64,000 bases of DNA from Metellina segmentata (lineage: Eukaryota; Arthropoda; Arachnida; Araneae; Tetragnathidae): assembly GCA_947359465.1 (NCBI GenBank), contig OX375881.1:32219742-32283741 (forward strand), in the 5' to 3' direction. Made by a program: the position numbers and the translations under genes. Of this stretch, positions 21,671 through 35,110 are shown in pieces (position 1 is the stretch's first letter; each line of letters starts with the position of its first letter). The notes beneath the pieces are model-generated. The model was not told the DNA's origin. It worked only from the letters and a program-made list of their open reading frames with translations, and did no database searches.

Positions 21671-22560
21671 GTCGCACTAGAGCAACACAACAGGCAATTA
21701 GCGACGGTCAGGGATCAAACGGTATGGAAGGATGGTTGGATTGATTTCAGTCACCATCAGTTGTGAAGATGATTTTCGCGATTGGCAAAACCGGCGATCT
21801 ATGTCATTGACGATCAATTCGTCGCACTGGAGCAACACAACTAATAATTCGTGACGGTCCGAGATCAAACTTGGTGTGGAAGAACGGTTGTATGGATTTC
21901 AGTCACCATCAGTTCTGAAGATACATTTCGAGATTGACATAACAGTCGATCAATGTCATCAATGTCATTAGTTATCGATATGTCGCACTGGAGCAACACA
22001 ACTGGCAATTGGCTACGGTCCGGGATCGAACGGTTTGGAAGGACGGTTAGATTGATTTCAGTCACCATCATTAGAGAAGATAAATTTCGCGATTGGCAAA
22101 ACCGTCGATCAATGTCATTGGCGATCAATTCGTCGCACAGGAGCAACGCAACTAGTAATTGGTGACGGTCCGAGATCAAACTTGGTGTGGAAGAACGGTT
22201 GGTTGGATTTCAGTCACCATCAGATCTGAAGATACATTTCGAGATTGACATAACAGTCGATCAACGTCATCAATGTCATTAGTTATCGATTCGTCGCACT
22301 GGAGCAACACAACTGGCATTTGGCAACAGTCTGGGATCGAACGGTTTGAAAGGACGGTTGGATTGATTTCAGTCACCATCATTAGAGAAGATAAATTTCG
22401 AGATCCGCATAACCGTCGATCAATGTCATCAATGTAATTGGGTATCAAGTCGTCGTACTGAAGCAACGCAACTGGCAATTGGCGACGGTCCGGGATCTAA
22501 CTTGTTTTGGAAGGACGGTTAGATGGATTTTAGTCACCATCAGTAGAGAAGATAAATCTC
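21671..22560 (-). repeat. SINE-derived tandem array, six units alternating ~150 and ~160 bp
   Basis: GTCGCACTGGAGCAACACAA (the reversed SINE tail) recurs at 21671, 21831, 21982, 22132, 22293 and 22452. Spacings of 160, 151, 150, 161 and 159 bp suggest two alternating unit types and a ~310-bp higher-order period. Each unit also carries GATTTCAGTCACCATCA and a GTCGATCAATGTCAT block absent from ordinary SINE copies. Open frames on both strands are by-products. Confidence 0.85.
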
Positions 22561-22724
22561 GAAACGGTGCAGCTACTACCTAAGGGCTCTTTAGATCGAT
22601 AGTATAAGTTGTGAATTGTATTTGACTAGAACGCGAAGACGAAAGTGTATGTTATGTCACTGTTACTCTCTGACTGTTTTCTGATCTAATTCATGGTGTG
22701 TCAAACCGTTTTTATACATTTGAA

Positions 22725-22815
22725 TTAACCGCACATTGGAACAACACAACGAGCTATTGGTGAAGGTCCGGAATCAAACCCGAAAGACAACACCATGGAT
22801 ATTTGAATCACGTTC
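22725..22815 (-). repeat. SINE fragment, minus strand
   Basis: TTGAATTAACCGCACATTGG, AACAACACAACGAGC, TGGTGAAGGTCCGGAATCAA follow the reversed SINE tail. Confidence 0.7.
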
Positions 22816-22967
22816 AAACTACTATAACAACCACCGCACGAGGCCAACATGAGGACATTTGAGGCCCCGACAGTTTTAATTTGTACCAGTCCCCCTTGTA
22901 CGCGGCTTTTGGATTCTAAATCGCATCCGGGTGAGTCCAGAGGATGTCACCATTTATATGGGTAGGT

Positions 22968-23145
22968 ATTTTTAATCAACATAGTACTGGAGCAACGGGC
23001 TTTTGGCGACTGTCCGGGATTAACCCCCAGAGAAAGATTTGAGGACAATACCACGTAATTTTGAACCACGGTCCGATGTCGAGGTCATTCTTGAGCTGGC
23101 ACCTAAATCTCCAAACTTCCACATCACGCCAATGTGATCATTCGA
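22968..23145 (-). repeat. SINE body, minus strand
   Basis: Reversed tail TTTTTAATCAACATAGTACT, then GGCGACTGTCCGGGATTAAC, GAGGACAATACCACG, TTTTGAACCACGGTCCGATG and TTGAGCTGGCACC. Confidence 0.8.
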
Positions 23146-23333
23146 CGAACAACTGTGTTATGCCATTCTAATTACTAAAGTCTGACCTTTCCATGACCTA
23201 AATATCTGAATGAATAAAAATATTTTGTCGAAATAATGGAAATTAATTTAATAAAAAATGTTTTGTTGTCAAAGTGACTTTACCTTAATATTTTCTTCGA
23301 GATTTTAGAAAAATTGCAAAATTACGAGTCAAA

Positions 23334-23515
23334 TCTCCAAGTGGTCGCGAGCAGATATCTCGTCCATCAGAATATTTCCAATTTCTGTATAATACGAGAT
23401 CACGAACGGGTGATGTTTCTTCTAGTGACGAGATTTCTTGTACATCACTATCAGGTTAGTTTTGTTTATGGTTATGGTATTTTAATGTACATCACATTAA
23501 AGGAACCAAAAGGGT
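23334..23515. mobile_element. TTAA-family element at the left edge of the satellite
   Basis: Left end CTCCAAGTGGTCGCGAGCAG plus ATATCTCGTCCATCAG, a GACGAGATTTCTTG subrepeat at 23427, and a right-end remnant AGGAACCAAAAGGGTTATTA. Terminal TTAA is eroded. Its right part merges into the first 537-bp satellite unit. Confidence 0.6.
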
Positions 23516-26500
23516 TATTAGTGTTGCTTATGATTGAGTTTTTGTTACAAAATGCACCTCTATAATTAAAATTGTCTAAAAATATAACAAAGTTGTTCTT
23601 AATCCCACTTTTATTACCATCATGGTCCTCACGATCCCTCACGATCAGGTTAGTTTTGTTTATGGTTATGGTACTTTATTTAACATCACAATACAGGAAC
23701 CAAAAGAGCTATTAGTTTTGCTTATGATTGAGTTTTTGTTATAAAATGCACATCTATAATTGACATTGTCTAAAAATATAACAAAGTTGATAGTGCTTCC
23801 ACTTTTATTACCATCATGGTATATCACTTACTATAATTAATAATAGTAGTGGAAGGTATTCGTAGTTTTAGTTTTCTGAACTAATCGATTAATAGCACTT
23901 ACACCATTGTTCTTGACATATTCTACCAAGCTGAATTTTAATTCCAGATCTCAATTTAACTAGTGACGAGATTTCTTATCCATCACGATCAGGTTAGTTT
24001 TGTTTATGGTTATGACATTTTATTTAACATCACAATAGTGAACCTAAAGAGTTATTAGTTTTACTTATGATTGAGTTTTTGTTACAAAATGCACCTCTAT
24101 AATTGACATTGTCTAAAAATATAACAAAGTTGATAGTGCTCCCACTTTTATTACCATCATGGTCCTCACGATCCCTCACGATCAGGTTAGTTTTGTTTAT
24201 GGTTATGGTACTTTATTTAACATCACAATACAGGAACCAAAAGAGCTATTAGTTTTGCTTATGATTGAGTTTTTGTTATAAAATGCACATCTATAATTGA
24301 CATTGTCTAAAAATATAACAAAGTTGATAGTGCTTCCACTTTTATTACCATCATGGTATATCACTTACTATAATTAATAATAGTAGTGGAAGGTATTCGT
24401 AGTTTTAGTTTTCTGAACTAATCGATTAATAACACTTACACCATTGTTCTTGACATATTCTACCAAGCTGAATTTTAATTCCAGATCTCAATTTAACTAG
24501 TGACGAGATTTCTTATCCATCACGATCAGGTTAGTTTTGTTTATGGTTATGACATTTTATTTAACATCACAATAGTGAACCTAAAGAGTTATTAGTTTTA
24601 CTTATGATTGAGTTTTTGTTACAAAATGCACCTGTATAATTGACATTGTCTAAAAATATAACAAAGTTGATAGTGCTCCCACTTTTATTACCATCATGGT
24701 CCTCACGATCCCTCACGATCAGGTTAGTTTTGTTTATGGTTATGGTACTTTATTTAACATCACAATACAGGAACCAAAAGAGCTATTAGTTTTGCTTATG
24801 ATTGAGTTTTTGTTATAAAATGCACATCTATAATTGACATTGTCTAAAAATATAACAAAGTTGATAGTGCTTCCACTTTTACTACCATCATGGTATATCA
24901 CTTACTATAATTAATAATAGTAGTGGAAGGTATTCGTAGTTTTAGTTTTCTGAACTAATCGATTAATAACACTTACACCATTGTTCTTGACATATTCTAC
25001 CAAGCTGAATTTTAATTCCAGATCTCAATTTAACTAGTGACGAAATTTCTTATTCATCACGATCAGGTTAGTTTTGTTTATGGTTATGACATTTTATTTA
25101 ACATCACAATAGTGAACCTAAAGAGTTATTAGTTTTACTTATGATTGAGTTTTTGTTACAAAATGCACCTCTATAATTGACATTGTCTAAAAATATAACA
25201 AAGTTGATAGTGCTCCCACTTTTATTACCATCATGGTCCTCACGATCCCTCACGATCAGGTTAGTTTTGTTTATGGTTATGGTACTTTATTTAACATCAC
25301 AATACAGGAACCAAAAGAGCTATTAGTTTTGCTTATGATTGAGTTTTTGTTATAAAATGCACATCTATAATTGACATTGTCTAAAAATATAACAAAGTTG
25401 ATAGTGCTTCCACTTTTATTACCATCATGGTATATCACTTACTATAATTAATAATAGTAGTGGAAGGTATTCGTAGTTTTAGTTTTCTGAACTAATCGAT
25501 TAATAACACTTACACCATTGTTCTTGACATATTCTACCAAGCTGAATTTTAATTCCAGATCTCAATTTAACTAGTGACGAGATTTCTTATCCATCACGAT
25601 CAGGTTAGTTTTGTTTATGGTTATGACATTTTATTTAACATCACAATAGTGAACCTAAAGAGTTATTAGTTTTACTTATGATTGAGTTTTTGTTACAAAA
25701 TGCACCTCTATAATTGACATTGTCTAAAAATATAACAAAGTTGATAGTGCTCCCACTTTTATTACCATCATGGTCCTCACGATCCCTCACGATCAGGTTA
25801 GTTTTGTTTATGGTTATGGTACTTTATTTAACATCACAATACAGGAACCAAAAGAGCTATTAGTTTTGCTTATGATTGAGTTTTTGTTATAAAATGCACA
25901 TCTATAATTGACATTGTCTAAAAATATAACAAAGTTGATAGTGCTTCCACTTTTATTACCATCATGGTATATCACTTACTATAATTAATAATAGTAGTGG
26001 AAGGTATTCGTAGTTTTAGTTTTCTGAACTAATCGATTAATAACACTTACACCATTGTTCTTGACATATTCTACCAAGCTGAATTTTAATTCCAGATCTC
26101 AATTTAACTAGTGACGAGATTTCTTATCCATCACGATCAGGTTAGTTTTGTTTATGGTTATGACATTTTATTTAACATCACAATAGTGAACCTAAAGAGT
26201 TATTAGTTTTACTTATGATTGAGTTTTTGTTACAAAATGCACCTCTATAATTGACATTGTCTAAAAATATAACAAAGTTGATAGTGCTCCCACTTTTATT
26301 ACCATCATGGTCCTCACGATCCCTCACGATCAGGTTAGTTTTGTTTATGGTTATGGTACTTTATTTAACATCACAATACAGGAACCAAAAGAGCTATTAG
26401 TTTTGCTTATGATTGAGTTTTTGTTATAAAATGCACATCTATAATTAACATTGTCTAAAAATATAACAAAGTTGATAGTGCTTCCACTTTTATTACCATC

Positions 26501-29500
26501 ATGGTATATCACTTACTATAATTAATAATAGTAGTGGAAGGTATTCGTAGTTTTAGTTTTCTGAACTAATCGATTAATAACACTTACACCATTGTTCTTG
26601 ACATATTCTACCAAGCTGAATTTTAATTCCATATCTCAATTTAACTAGTGACGAGATTTCTTATCCATCACGATCAGGTTAGTTTTGTTTATGGTTATGA
26701 CATTTTATTTAACATCACAATAGTGAACCTAAAGAGTTATTAGTTTTACTTATGATTGAGTTTTTGTTACAAAATGCACCTCTATAATTGACATTGTCTA
26801 AAAATATAACAAAGTTGATAGTGCTCCCACTTTTATTACCATCATGGTCCTCACGATCCCTCACGATCAGGTTAGTTTTGTTTATGGTTATGGTACTTTA
26901 TTTAACATCACAATACAGGAACCAAAAGAGCTATTAGTTTTGCTTATGATTGAGTTTTTGTTATAAAATGCACATCTATAATTGACATTGTCTAAAAATA
27001 TAACAAAGTTGATAGTGCTTCCACTTTTATTACCATCATGGTATATCACTTACTATAATTAATAATAGTAGTGGAAGGTATTCGTAGTTTTAGTTTTCTG
27101 AACTAATCGATTAATAACACTTACACCATTGTTCTTGACATATTCTACCAAGCTGAATTTTAATTCCAGATCTCAATTTAACTAGTGACGAGATTTCTTA
27201 TCCATCACGATCAGGTTAGTTTTGTTTATGGTTATGACATTTTATTTAACATCACAATAGTGAACCTAAAGAGTTATTAGTTTTACTTATGATTGAGTTT
27301 TTGTTACAAAATGCACCTGTATAATTGACATTGTCTAAAAATATAACAAAGTTGATAGTGCTCCCACTTTTATTACCATCATGGTCCTCACGATCCCTCA
27401 CGATCAGGTTAGTTTTGTTTATGGTTATGGTACTTTATTTAACATCACAATACAGGAACCAAAAGAGCTATTAGTTTTGCTTATGATTGAGTTTTTGTTA
27501 TAAAATGCACATCTATAATTGACATTGTCTAAAAATATAACAAAGTTGATAGTGCTTCCACTTTTATTACCATCATGGTATATCACTTACTATAATTAAT
27601 AATAGTAGTGGAAGGTATTCGTAGTTTTAGTTTTCTGAACTAATCGATTAATAACACTTACACCATTGTTCTTGACATATTCTACCAAGCTGAATTTTAA
27701 TTCCATATCTCAATTTAACTAGTGACGAGATTTCTTATCCATCACGATCAGGTTAGTTTTGTTTATGGTTATGACATTTTATTTAACATCACAATAGTGA
27801 ACCTAAAGAGTTATTAGTTTTACTTATGATTGAGTTTTTGTTACAAAATGCACCTCTATAATTGACATTGTCTAAAAATATAACAAAGTTGATAGTGCTC
27901 CCACTTTTATTACCATCATGGTCCTCACGATCCCTCACGATCAGGTTAGTTTTGTTTATGGTTATGGTACTTTATTTAACATCACAATACAGGAACCAAA
28001 AGAGCTATTAGTTTTGCTTATGATTGAGTTTTTGTTATAAAATGCACATCTATAATTGACATTGTCTAAAAATATAACAAAGTTGATAGTGCTTCCACTT
28101 TTATTACCATCATGGTATATCACTTACTATAATTAATAATAGTAGTGGAAGGTATTCGTAGTTTTAGTTTTCTGAACTAATCGATTAATAACACTTACAC
28201 CATTGTTCTTGACATATTCTACCAAGCTGAATTTTAATTCCAGATCTCAATTTAACTAGTGACGAGATTTCTTATCCATCACGATCAGGTTAGTTTTGTT
28301 TATGGTTATGACATTTTATTTAACATCACAATAGTGAACCTAAAGAGTTATTAGTTTTACTTATGATTGAGTTTTTGTTACAAAATGCACCTGTATAATT
28401 GACATTGTCTAAAAATATAACAAAGTTGATAGTGCTCCCACTTTTATTACCATCATGGTCCTCACGATCCCTCACGATCAGGTTAGTTTTGTTTATGGTT
28501 ATGGTACTTTATTTAACATCACAATACAGGAACCAAAAGAGCTATTAGTTTTGCTTATGATTGAGTTTTTGTTATAAAATGCACATCTATAATTGACATT
28601 GTCTAAAAATATAACAAAGTTGATAGTGCTTCCACTTTTATTACCATCATGGTATATCACTTACTATAATTAATAATAGTAGTGGAAGGTATTCGTAGTT
28701 TTAGTTTTCTGAACTAATCGATTAATAACACTTACACCATTGTTCTTGACATATTCTACCAAGCTGAATTTTAATTCCATATCTCAATTTAACTAGTGAC
28801 GAGATTTCTTATCCATCACGATCAGGTTAGTTTTGTTTATGGTTATGACATTTTATTTAACATCACAATAGTGAACCTAAAGAGTTATTAGTTTTACTTA
28901 TGATTGAGTTTTTGTTACAAAATGCACCTCTATAATTGACATTGTCTAAAAATATAACAAAGTTGATAGTGCTCCCACTTTTATTACCATCATGGTCCTC
29001 ACGATCCCTCACGATCAGGTTAGTTTTGTTTATGGTTATGGTACTTTATTTAACATCACAATACAGGAACCAAAAGAGCTATTAGTTTTGCTTATGATTG
29101 AGTTTTTGTTATAAAATGCACATCTATAATTGACATTGTCTAAAAATATAACAAAGTTGATAGTGCTTCCACTTTTATTACCATCATGGTATATCACTTA
29201 CTATAATTAATAATAGTAGTGGAAGGTATTCGTAGTTTTAGTTTTCTGAACTAATCGATTAATAACACTTACACCATTGTTCTTGACATATTCTACCAAG
29301 CTGAATTTTAATTCCAGATCTCAATTTAACTAGTGACGAGATTTCTTATCCATCACGATCAGGTTAGTTTTGTTTATGGTTATGACATTTTATTTAACAT
29401 CACAATAGTGAACCTAAAGAGTTATTAGTTTTACTTATGATTGAGTTTTTGTTACAAAATGCACCTGTATAATTGACATTGTCTAAAATTATAACAAAGT

Positions 29501-32018
29501 TGATAGTGCTCCCACTTTTATTACCATCATGGTCCTCACGATCCCTCACGATCAGGTTAGTTTTGTTTATGGTTATGGTACTTTATTTAACATCACAATA
29601 CAGGAACCAAAAGAGCTATTAGTTTTGCTTATGATTGAGTTTTTGTTATAAAATGCACATCTATAATTGACATTGTCTAAAAATATAACAAAGTTGATAG
29701 TGCTTCCACTTTTATTACCATCATGGTATATCACTTACTATAATTAATAATAGTAGTGGAAGGTATTCGTAGTTTTAGTTTTCTGAACTAATCGATTAAT
29801 AACACTTACACCATTGTTCTTGACATATTCTACCAAGCTGAATTTTAATTCCAGATCTCAATTTAACTAGTGACGAGATTTCTTATCCATCACGATCAAG
29901 TTAGTTTTGTTTGTGGTTATGACATTTTATTTAACATCACAATAGTGAACCTAAAGAGTTATTAGTTTTACTTATGATTGAGTTTTTGTTACAAAATGCA
30001 CCTCTATAATTGACATTGTCTAAAAATATAACAAAGTTGATAGTGCTCCCACTTTTATTACCATCATGGTCCTCACGATCCCTCACGATCAGGTTAGTTT
30101 TGTTTATGGTTATGGTACTTTATTTAACATCACAATACAGGAACCAAAAGAGCTATTAGTTTTGCTTATGATTGAGTTTTTGTTATAAAATGCACATCTA
30201 TAATTGACATTGTCTAAAAATATAACAAAGTTGATAGTGCTTCCACTTTTATTACCATCATGGTATATCACTTACTATAATTAATAATAGTAGTGGAAGG
30301 TATTCGTAGTTTTAGTTTTCTGAACTAATCGATTAATAACACTTACACCATTGTTCTTGACATATTCTACCAAGCTGAATTTTAATTCCAGATCTCAATT
30401 TAACTAGTGACGAGATTTCTTATCCATCACGATCAGGTTAGTTTTGTTTATGGTTATGACATTTTATTTAACATCACAATAGTGAACCTAAAGAGTTATT
30501 AGTTTTACTTATGATTGAGTTTTTGTTACAAAATGCACCTCTATAATTGACATTGTCTAAAAATATAACAAAGTTGATAGTGCTCCCACTTTTATTACCA
30601 TCATGGTCCTCACGATCCCTCACGATCAGGTTAGTTTTGTTTATGGTTATGGTACTTTATTTAACATCACAATACAGGAACCAAAAGAGCTATTAGTTTT
30701 GCTTATGATTGAGTTTTTGTTATAAAATGCACATCTATAATTGACATTGTCTAAAAATATAACAAAGTTGATAGTGCTTCCACTTTTATTACCATCATGG
30801 TATATCACTTACTATAATTAATAATAGTAGTGGAAGGTATTCGTAGTTTTAGTTTTCTGAACTAATCGATTAATAACACTTACACCATTGTTCTTGACAT
30901 ATTCTACCAAGCTGAATTTTAATTCCAGATCTCAATTTAACTAGTGACGAGATTTCTTATCCATCACGATCAAGTTAGTTTTGTTTATGGTTATGACATT
31001 TTATTTAACATCACAATAGTGAACCTAAAGAGTTATTAGTTTTACTTATGATTGAGTTTTTGTTACAAAATGCACCTCTATAATTGACATTGTCTAAAAA
31101 TATAACAAAGTTGATAGTGCTCCCACTTTTATTACCATCATGGTCCTCACGATCCCTCACGATCAGGTTAGTTTTGTTTATGGTTATGGTACTTTATTTA
31201 ACATCACAATACAGGAACCAAAAGAGCTATTAGTTTTGCTTATGATTGAGTTTTTGTTATAAAATGCACATCTATAATTGACATTGTCTAAAAATATAAC
31301 AAAGTTGATAGTGCTTCCACTTTTATTACCATCATGGTATATCACTTACTATAATTAATAATAGTAGTGGAAGGTATTCGTAGTTTTAGTTTTCTGAACT
31401 AATCGATTAATAACACTTACACCATTGTTCTTGACATATTCTACCAAGCTGAATTTTAATTCCATATCTCAATTTAACTAGTGACGAGATTTCTTATCCA
31501 TCACGATCAGGTTAGTTTTGTTTATGGTTATGACATTTTATTTAACATCACAATAGTGAACCTAAAGAGTTATTAGTTTTACTTATGATTGAGTTTTTGT
31601 TACAAAATGCACCTCTATAATTGACATTGTCTAAAAATATAACAAAGTTGATAGTGCTCCCACTTTTATTACCATCATGGTCCTCACGATCCCTCACGAT
31701 CAGGTTAGTTTTGTTTATGGTTATGGTACTTTATTTAACATCACAATACAGGAACCAAAAGAGCTATTAGTTTTGCTTATGATTGAGTTTTTGTTATAAA
31801 ATGCACATCTATAATTGACATTGTCTAAAAATATAACAAAGTTGATAGTGCTTCCACTTTTATTACCATCATGGTATATCACTTACTATAATTAATAATA
31901 GTAGTGGAAGGTATTCGTAGTTTTCGTTTCCTGAACGAATCGATTAATAACACTTACACCATTGTTCTTGACATATTCTACCAAGCTGAATTTCAATTCC
32001 AGATCTCAATTTAAAAAC
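23427..32018. repeat. 537-bp satellite, 16 units
   Basis: The anchor TGACGAGATTTCTTATCC recurs every 537 bp: 23964, 24501, 25038, 25575 and so on to 31482, with the first, diverged unit at about 23427. Inner units differ at only a handful of positions. Each unit has two related halves starting GATCAGGTTAGTTTTG (193 bp apart, e.g. 23987 and 24180) plus a ~169-bp unique part containing AATAATAGTAGTGGAAGG. No open frame of any size occurs over 8.6 kb. The first unit, and the 3' part of the last, are more diverged than the interior, as expected for array edges. Confidence 0.98.
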
Positions 32019-32019
32019 G

Positions 32020-32400
32020 CAAACGTTATTCCAAACTACAGCTGAAGCATCCAAAGTTATTAAACGCTACCTCCTCCGCACTATATTCGTTATAAATGAT
32101 ACATTAAAAATAGGCTCATACCAGAGATGAGCCCCAGGAACTTTTATGTGCTTGGAAAGTATTGGCTCCGCGTCTTATATTGAGCTGCAGCGATTAACCC
32201 TTGATGCATTACAAGTCAAAGCAGATATTTTATGCTGCTCCAAAATAGTTGTCTCTCGTAGATCGCATCGCATTTGTTTTCGATAGCTCCAGCCATATTT
32301 AAAACCTCGCGTGTTTACTCTCACTCAAGAGCCAAAGCTCCTCGACGTAGGTTTACTCGGGGACCTCATTCATAATCTATATTCCTGATATTTCAAATAC
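32020..32400. other. Right flank of the satellite, nothing identified
   Basis: Single-copy-looking sequence; no repeat or gene recognised. Confidence 0.3.
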
Positions 32401-32519
32401 GGGGGGAAACGGGGACTCTGCGAAGCTCGCCTTCTGGAATTTTATATTTGAGCGGAATCGCAATCTCGTATGAAACTTTTGGAATACATCCGTGGTGTGT
32501 GCGAATCGAAAGTGAAATG

Positions 32520-33010
32520 TTATTGTCAGAAAAGATAATATTATTTTGCGGATTTTCCGGATATTGAAGCTTGTTCGGGAAAAGTTTAACTAATGTGGAA
32601 CAAACTTCTGTAGAGCGTTGCATTGGAATAGAGGCCAAGAGGATTCGCACGTTAATCTCTTCGAAATGGCGATACCCGCGTTGAATGTTATCAATCTAGA
32701 AAGAAGCTCGTGAAATGGCGCGTGTGGTTTTCTATAAAACATGCGATGTCTCAGTTGAGACACGAAGTCAATAGAATGTATTAGGAAAGCAATATGAAAG
32801 AGTTCCTTTCTGTTTGTGCATAATTGCAAGAAGACTTTTAGAGCAGCGTACCACTAGTGGCAACGTTTCAGGTGGTATGCAAGTATGCTACGAGCAACCC
32901 CAATATTCTAAGAAATTTGTTCGATTTATTAGTATGTACAGCCACGTTATAGGAAAAATAGGTTTATATGAAATCAATTTTGTAATTAAAATTTTTATTA
33001 CATTCTAATA
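32520..33010. repeat. Unknown dispersed sequence, copy 1 of 4
   Basis: Anchors: GGATTTTCCGGATATTGAAG, GTTGCATTGGAATAG, AAATGGCGATACCCGCGTTG, GAAGCTCGTGAAA, CATGCGATGTCTCAGTTGAG and TGCATAATTGCAAGAAGAC. The same ordered anchors recur at about 34260, 34720 and 36120. It contains open frames on both strands (32393-32829, 32814-33008), but none is conserved among the copies. Confidence 0.65.
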
Positions 33011-33615
33011 ACAGTAGCACATTATTTAAGGAGGAACTTTGTTGCTGATTATCCATTTCTATTTAATGGCTATCTCGGCGAAATTAAGTTGGTATCTCTC
33101 CCCGTCTTATGCCATTTTTTACTAGTTACATGTGTGAGAGTGGTTTTCCTGAACTTTTGTATATAACAAATAAATATAGAAACAGAATAAGTATTGAAAA
33201 GGACTTACGAGTGAAGTTAAGCTTCATTGCTCCTGATATTGATATTTTAATAAAAGACAAACAAGTTTAGCACTAAAAATTGATTTTTGATTAGGTTAAT
33301 ATTTGTTTGCTTAGTTTGTAGTAAATATTTAAAATTATTTGTTTTTTGACTTGTGAGTAAAAAATAAAACTGTTACTATCAATAATCGTTTTATTTTTTC
33401 CTTTATTAAACCACCATTAATACGAAATACAAGTGCATTAATGATAAAATATAAAGCTTTCTCAGTATTTTAATTAAAATAAAACAAGTCATTGGGCACT
33501 TTTCTGACACTATATATATGCTTCTAAGAAAATATAAAACTGATGATACGCCAAAAATTTCACGTGGTACGCAGTTACTAAAAGGTTGGAAACCAATGTT
33601 TCAGAGGATAAATTT
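33010..33615. other. AT-rich, nothing identified
   Basis: No repeat match or coding frame that I could support. Confidence 0.3.
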
Positions 33616-33622
33616 CAGTTAA

Positions 33623-34023
33623 ACATCCAAGTGGTTTCGACGATCTATCTCGTCTTTTAAGATCTAACCATCTTCACTAAGGACAACAAACCTCGTCATC
33701 GTGATATGTATTTTTTTATGACGAGGAGACCAAAATCTGGTGGTTTTTCATCTGAGTTGACCTGGTGTGGAAGTTTGGGAAAGGTGCCATCTCAGGTGTG
33801 ACTTCGTAATCTGAATTCAAAAGTAGTGGTGTTGTCCTCTAAACTTTCCTTTGGATTTCCCCAGACCGTCGCTAATAGCCCTTTGTGTTGATCCAGTGCG
33901 ACGTTAATTAAAATACCTACCTATCTCTAATGAGGAGACCAGAGCTGGATGAACGATACATCTCATCCATTAAGATCTGGTAAGTTTCGCTAATGCGAAC
34001 AAGTCGAGAATATAATCAGAAGG
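33623..34023. mobile_element. TTAA-family element carrying a SINE
   Basis: TTAA at 33619-33622 and 34024-34027. Left end ACATCCAAGTGGTTTCGACG, right end the complement of TCCTTCTGATTATATTCTC. ATCTATCTCGTC and GATACATCTCATCCATTAAG subrepeats are visible. A SINE occupies about 33752-33915. Confidence 0.75.
33752..33915 (+). repeat. SINE body inserted in a TTAA element
   Basis: GGTGTGGAAGTTTGGGAAAG, GTGCCATCTCAGGTG, GTGGTGTTGTCCTC, CCCCAGACCGTCGCTAATAG and GTGCGACGTTAATTAAAA. The subrepeats of the host element continue on both sides. Confidence 0.85.
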
Positions 34024-34119
34024 ATTAATGTTATTGTTGTGCACACATACTATGACTGAAACAATGTTGGGAATGTAAGTTTCATATTTATAATTTGAAT
34101 ACCTTTAGTTAGGCTTCTT

Positions 34120-34720
34120 TTAAGATGAAGCGCAAAACGTAGAAAAGAGAAACGTAGAGCTTCCACTTTTAGCAATTTACTACCGCAAATAAATATTATG
34201 AAAAACTTGTGAAATATACTATATTAATGTATTTAGTTTTCAATTTTTTGTCATAATAAATATTAATTTGAGGATTTCCGGGCTATTGAAACTTGTTCGC
34301 CAAAAGAAATGTGGAACAAGCTTCTCAGGAAATTGTTGCATTGGAACGATATTTTCAAAATGGCGACAGCCGTGTTGAATGTTGTTAGACTTAGTATCAT
34401 GCAAAAGAAGCTAGTGAGGAAAAGTAATGCGGCGGAGTACTATTTTACTATATATATCCTGCTTATACATAGTTGCAAAGATATTTTAAGAGGACATTTT
34501 AGCTAATTCTTTCAGTCGAAATATGCACAAAAAATTACAATGATTCAAATGCAAGTTTCGCAACTATGATTCGAAGAGATTTATTTAGAGTGCTTTTATG
34601 ATTCAATGCATGACGGAAAACAGAAAGATTGAAATTTCCACTATTATCATTTTATTGCTGAATGCAAAATATATATTTCTAAAAGTTAGAAAAATAATTA
34701 TATATTGATTTACACTTAAT
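34120..34720. repeat. Unknown dispersed sequence, copy 2 of 4
   Basis: Anchors: GAGGATTTCCGGGCTATTGA, TGTTGCATTGGAACG, AAATGGCGACAGCCGTGTTG, AAGAAGCTAGTGAGG and CATAGTTGCAAAGATA. The 65-codon frame 34309-34506 lies here but is not kept in the other copies. Confidence 0.65.
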
Positions 34721-35110
34721 TTTTGATGATATCTTCAAAATGTCTATACCTGCGTGTTAAATGTTATCAATATCAGCAGCTTACAAAAGAAGCTAGTGAA
34801 ATATTGCGTGTATCTCTATGAAACATGCAATGTTAGTTGAGATACTTAATGGAATAGATTGGAAATGCAATATAAAAGAGTGCTTTTTTTCTCATGCATA
34901 GTTGAAAGGATACTTTTGGAGAGCATTATAGCTAATTGTAATATTTTTCGTGCATGCTATGACCGGAATAATTTTGAAAATGCAGGTTTGAAATTCACAA
35001 TACAAATAGCTTAATTTAGAGTGCTTTTAGGATAAATTGAAGAAAAAACTGAACTCTCAACCATTAGTAATGCAGTACCAAATACAAAACCCTTTTGTAA
35101 AAGTTTTAAA
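34720..35110. repeat. Unknown dispersed sequence, copy 3 of 4
   Basis: Anchors: AAATGTCTATACCTGCGTGT, TAAATGTTATCAAT, AGAAGCTAGTGAAAT, CATGCAATGTTAGTTGAG and CATGCATAGTTGAAAGG. The 5' anchor block of copies 1 and 2 is absent. Confidence 0.6.
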
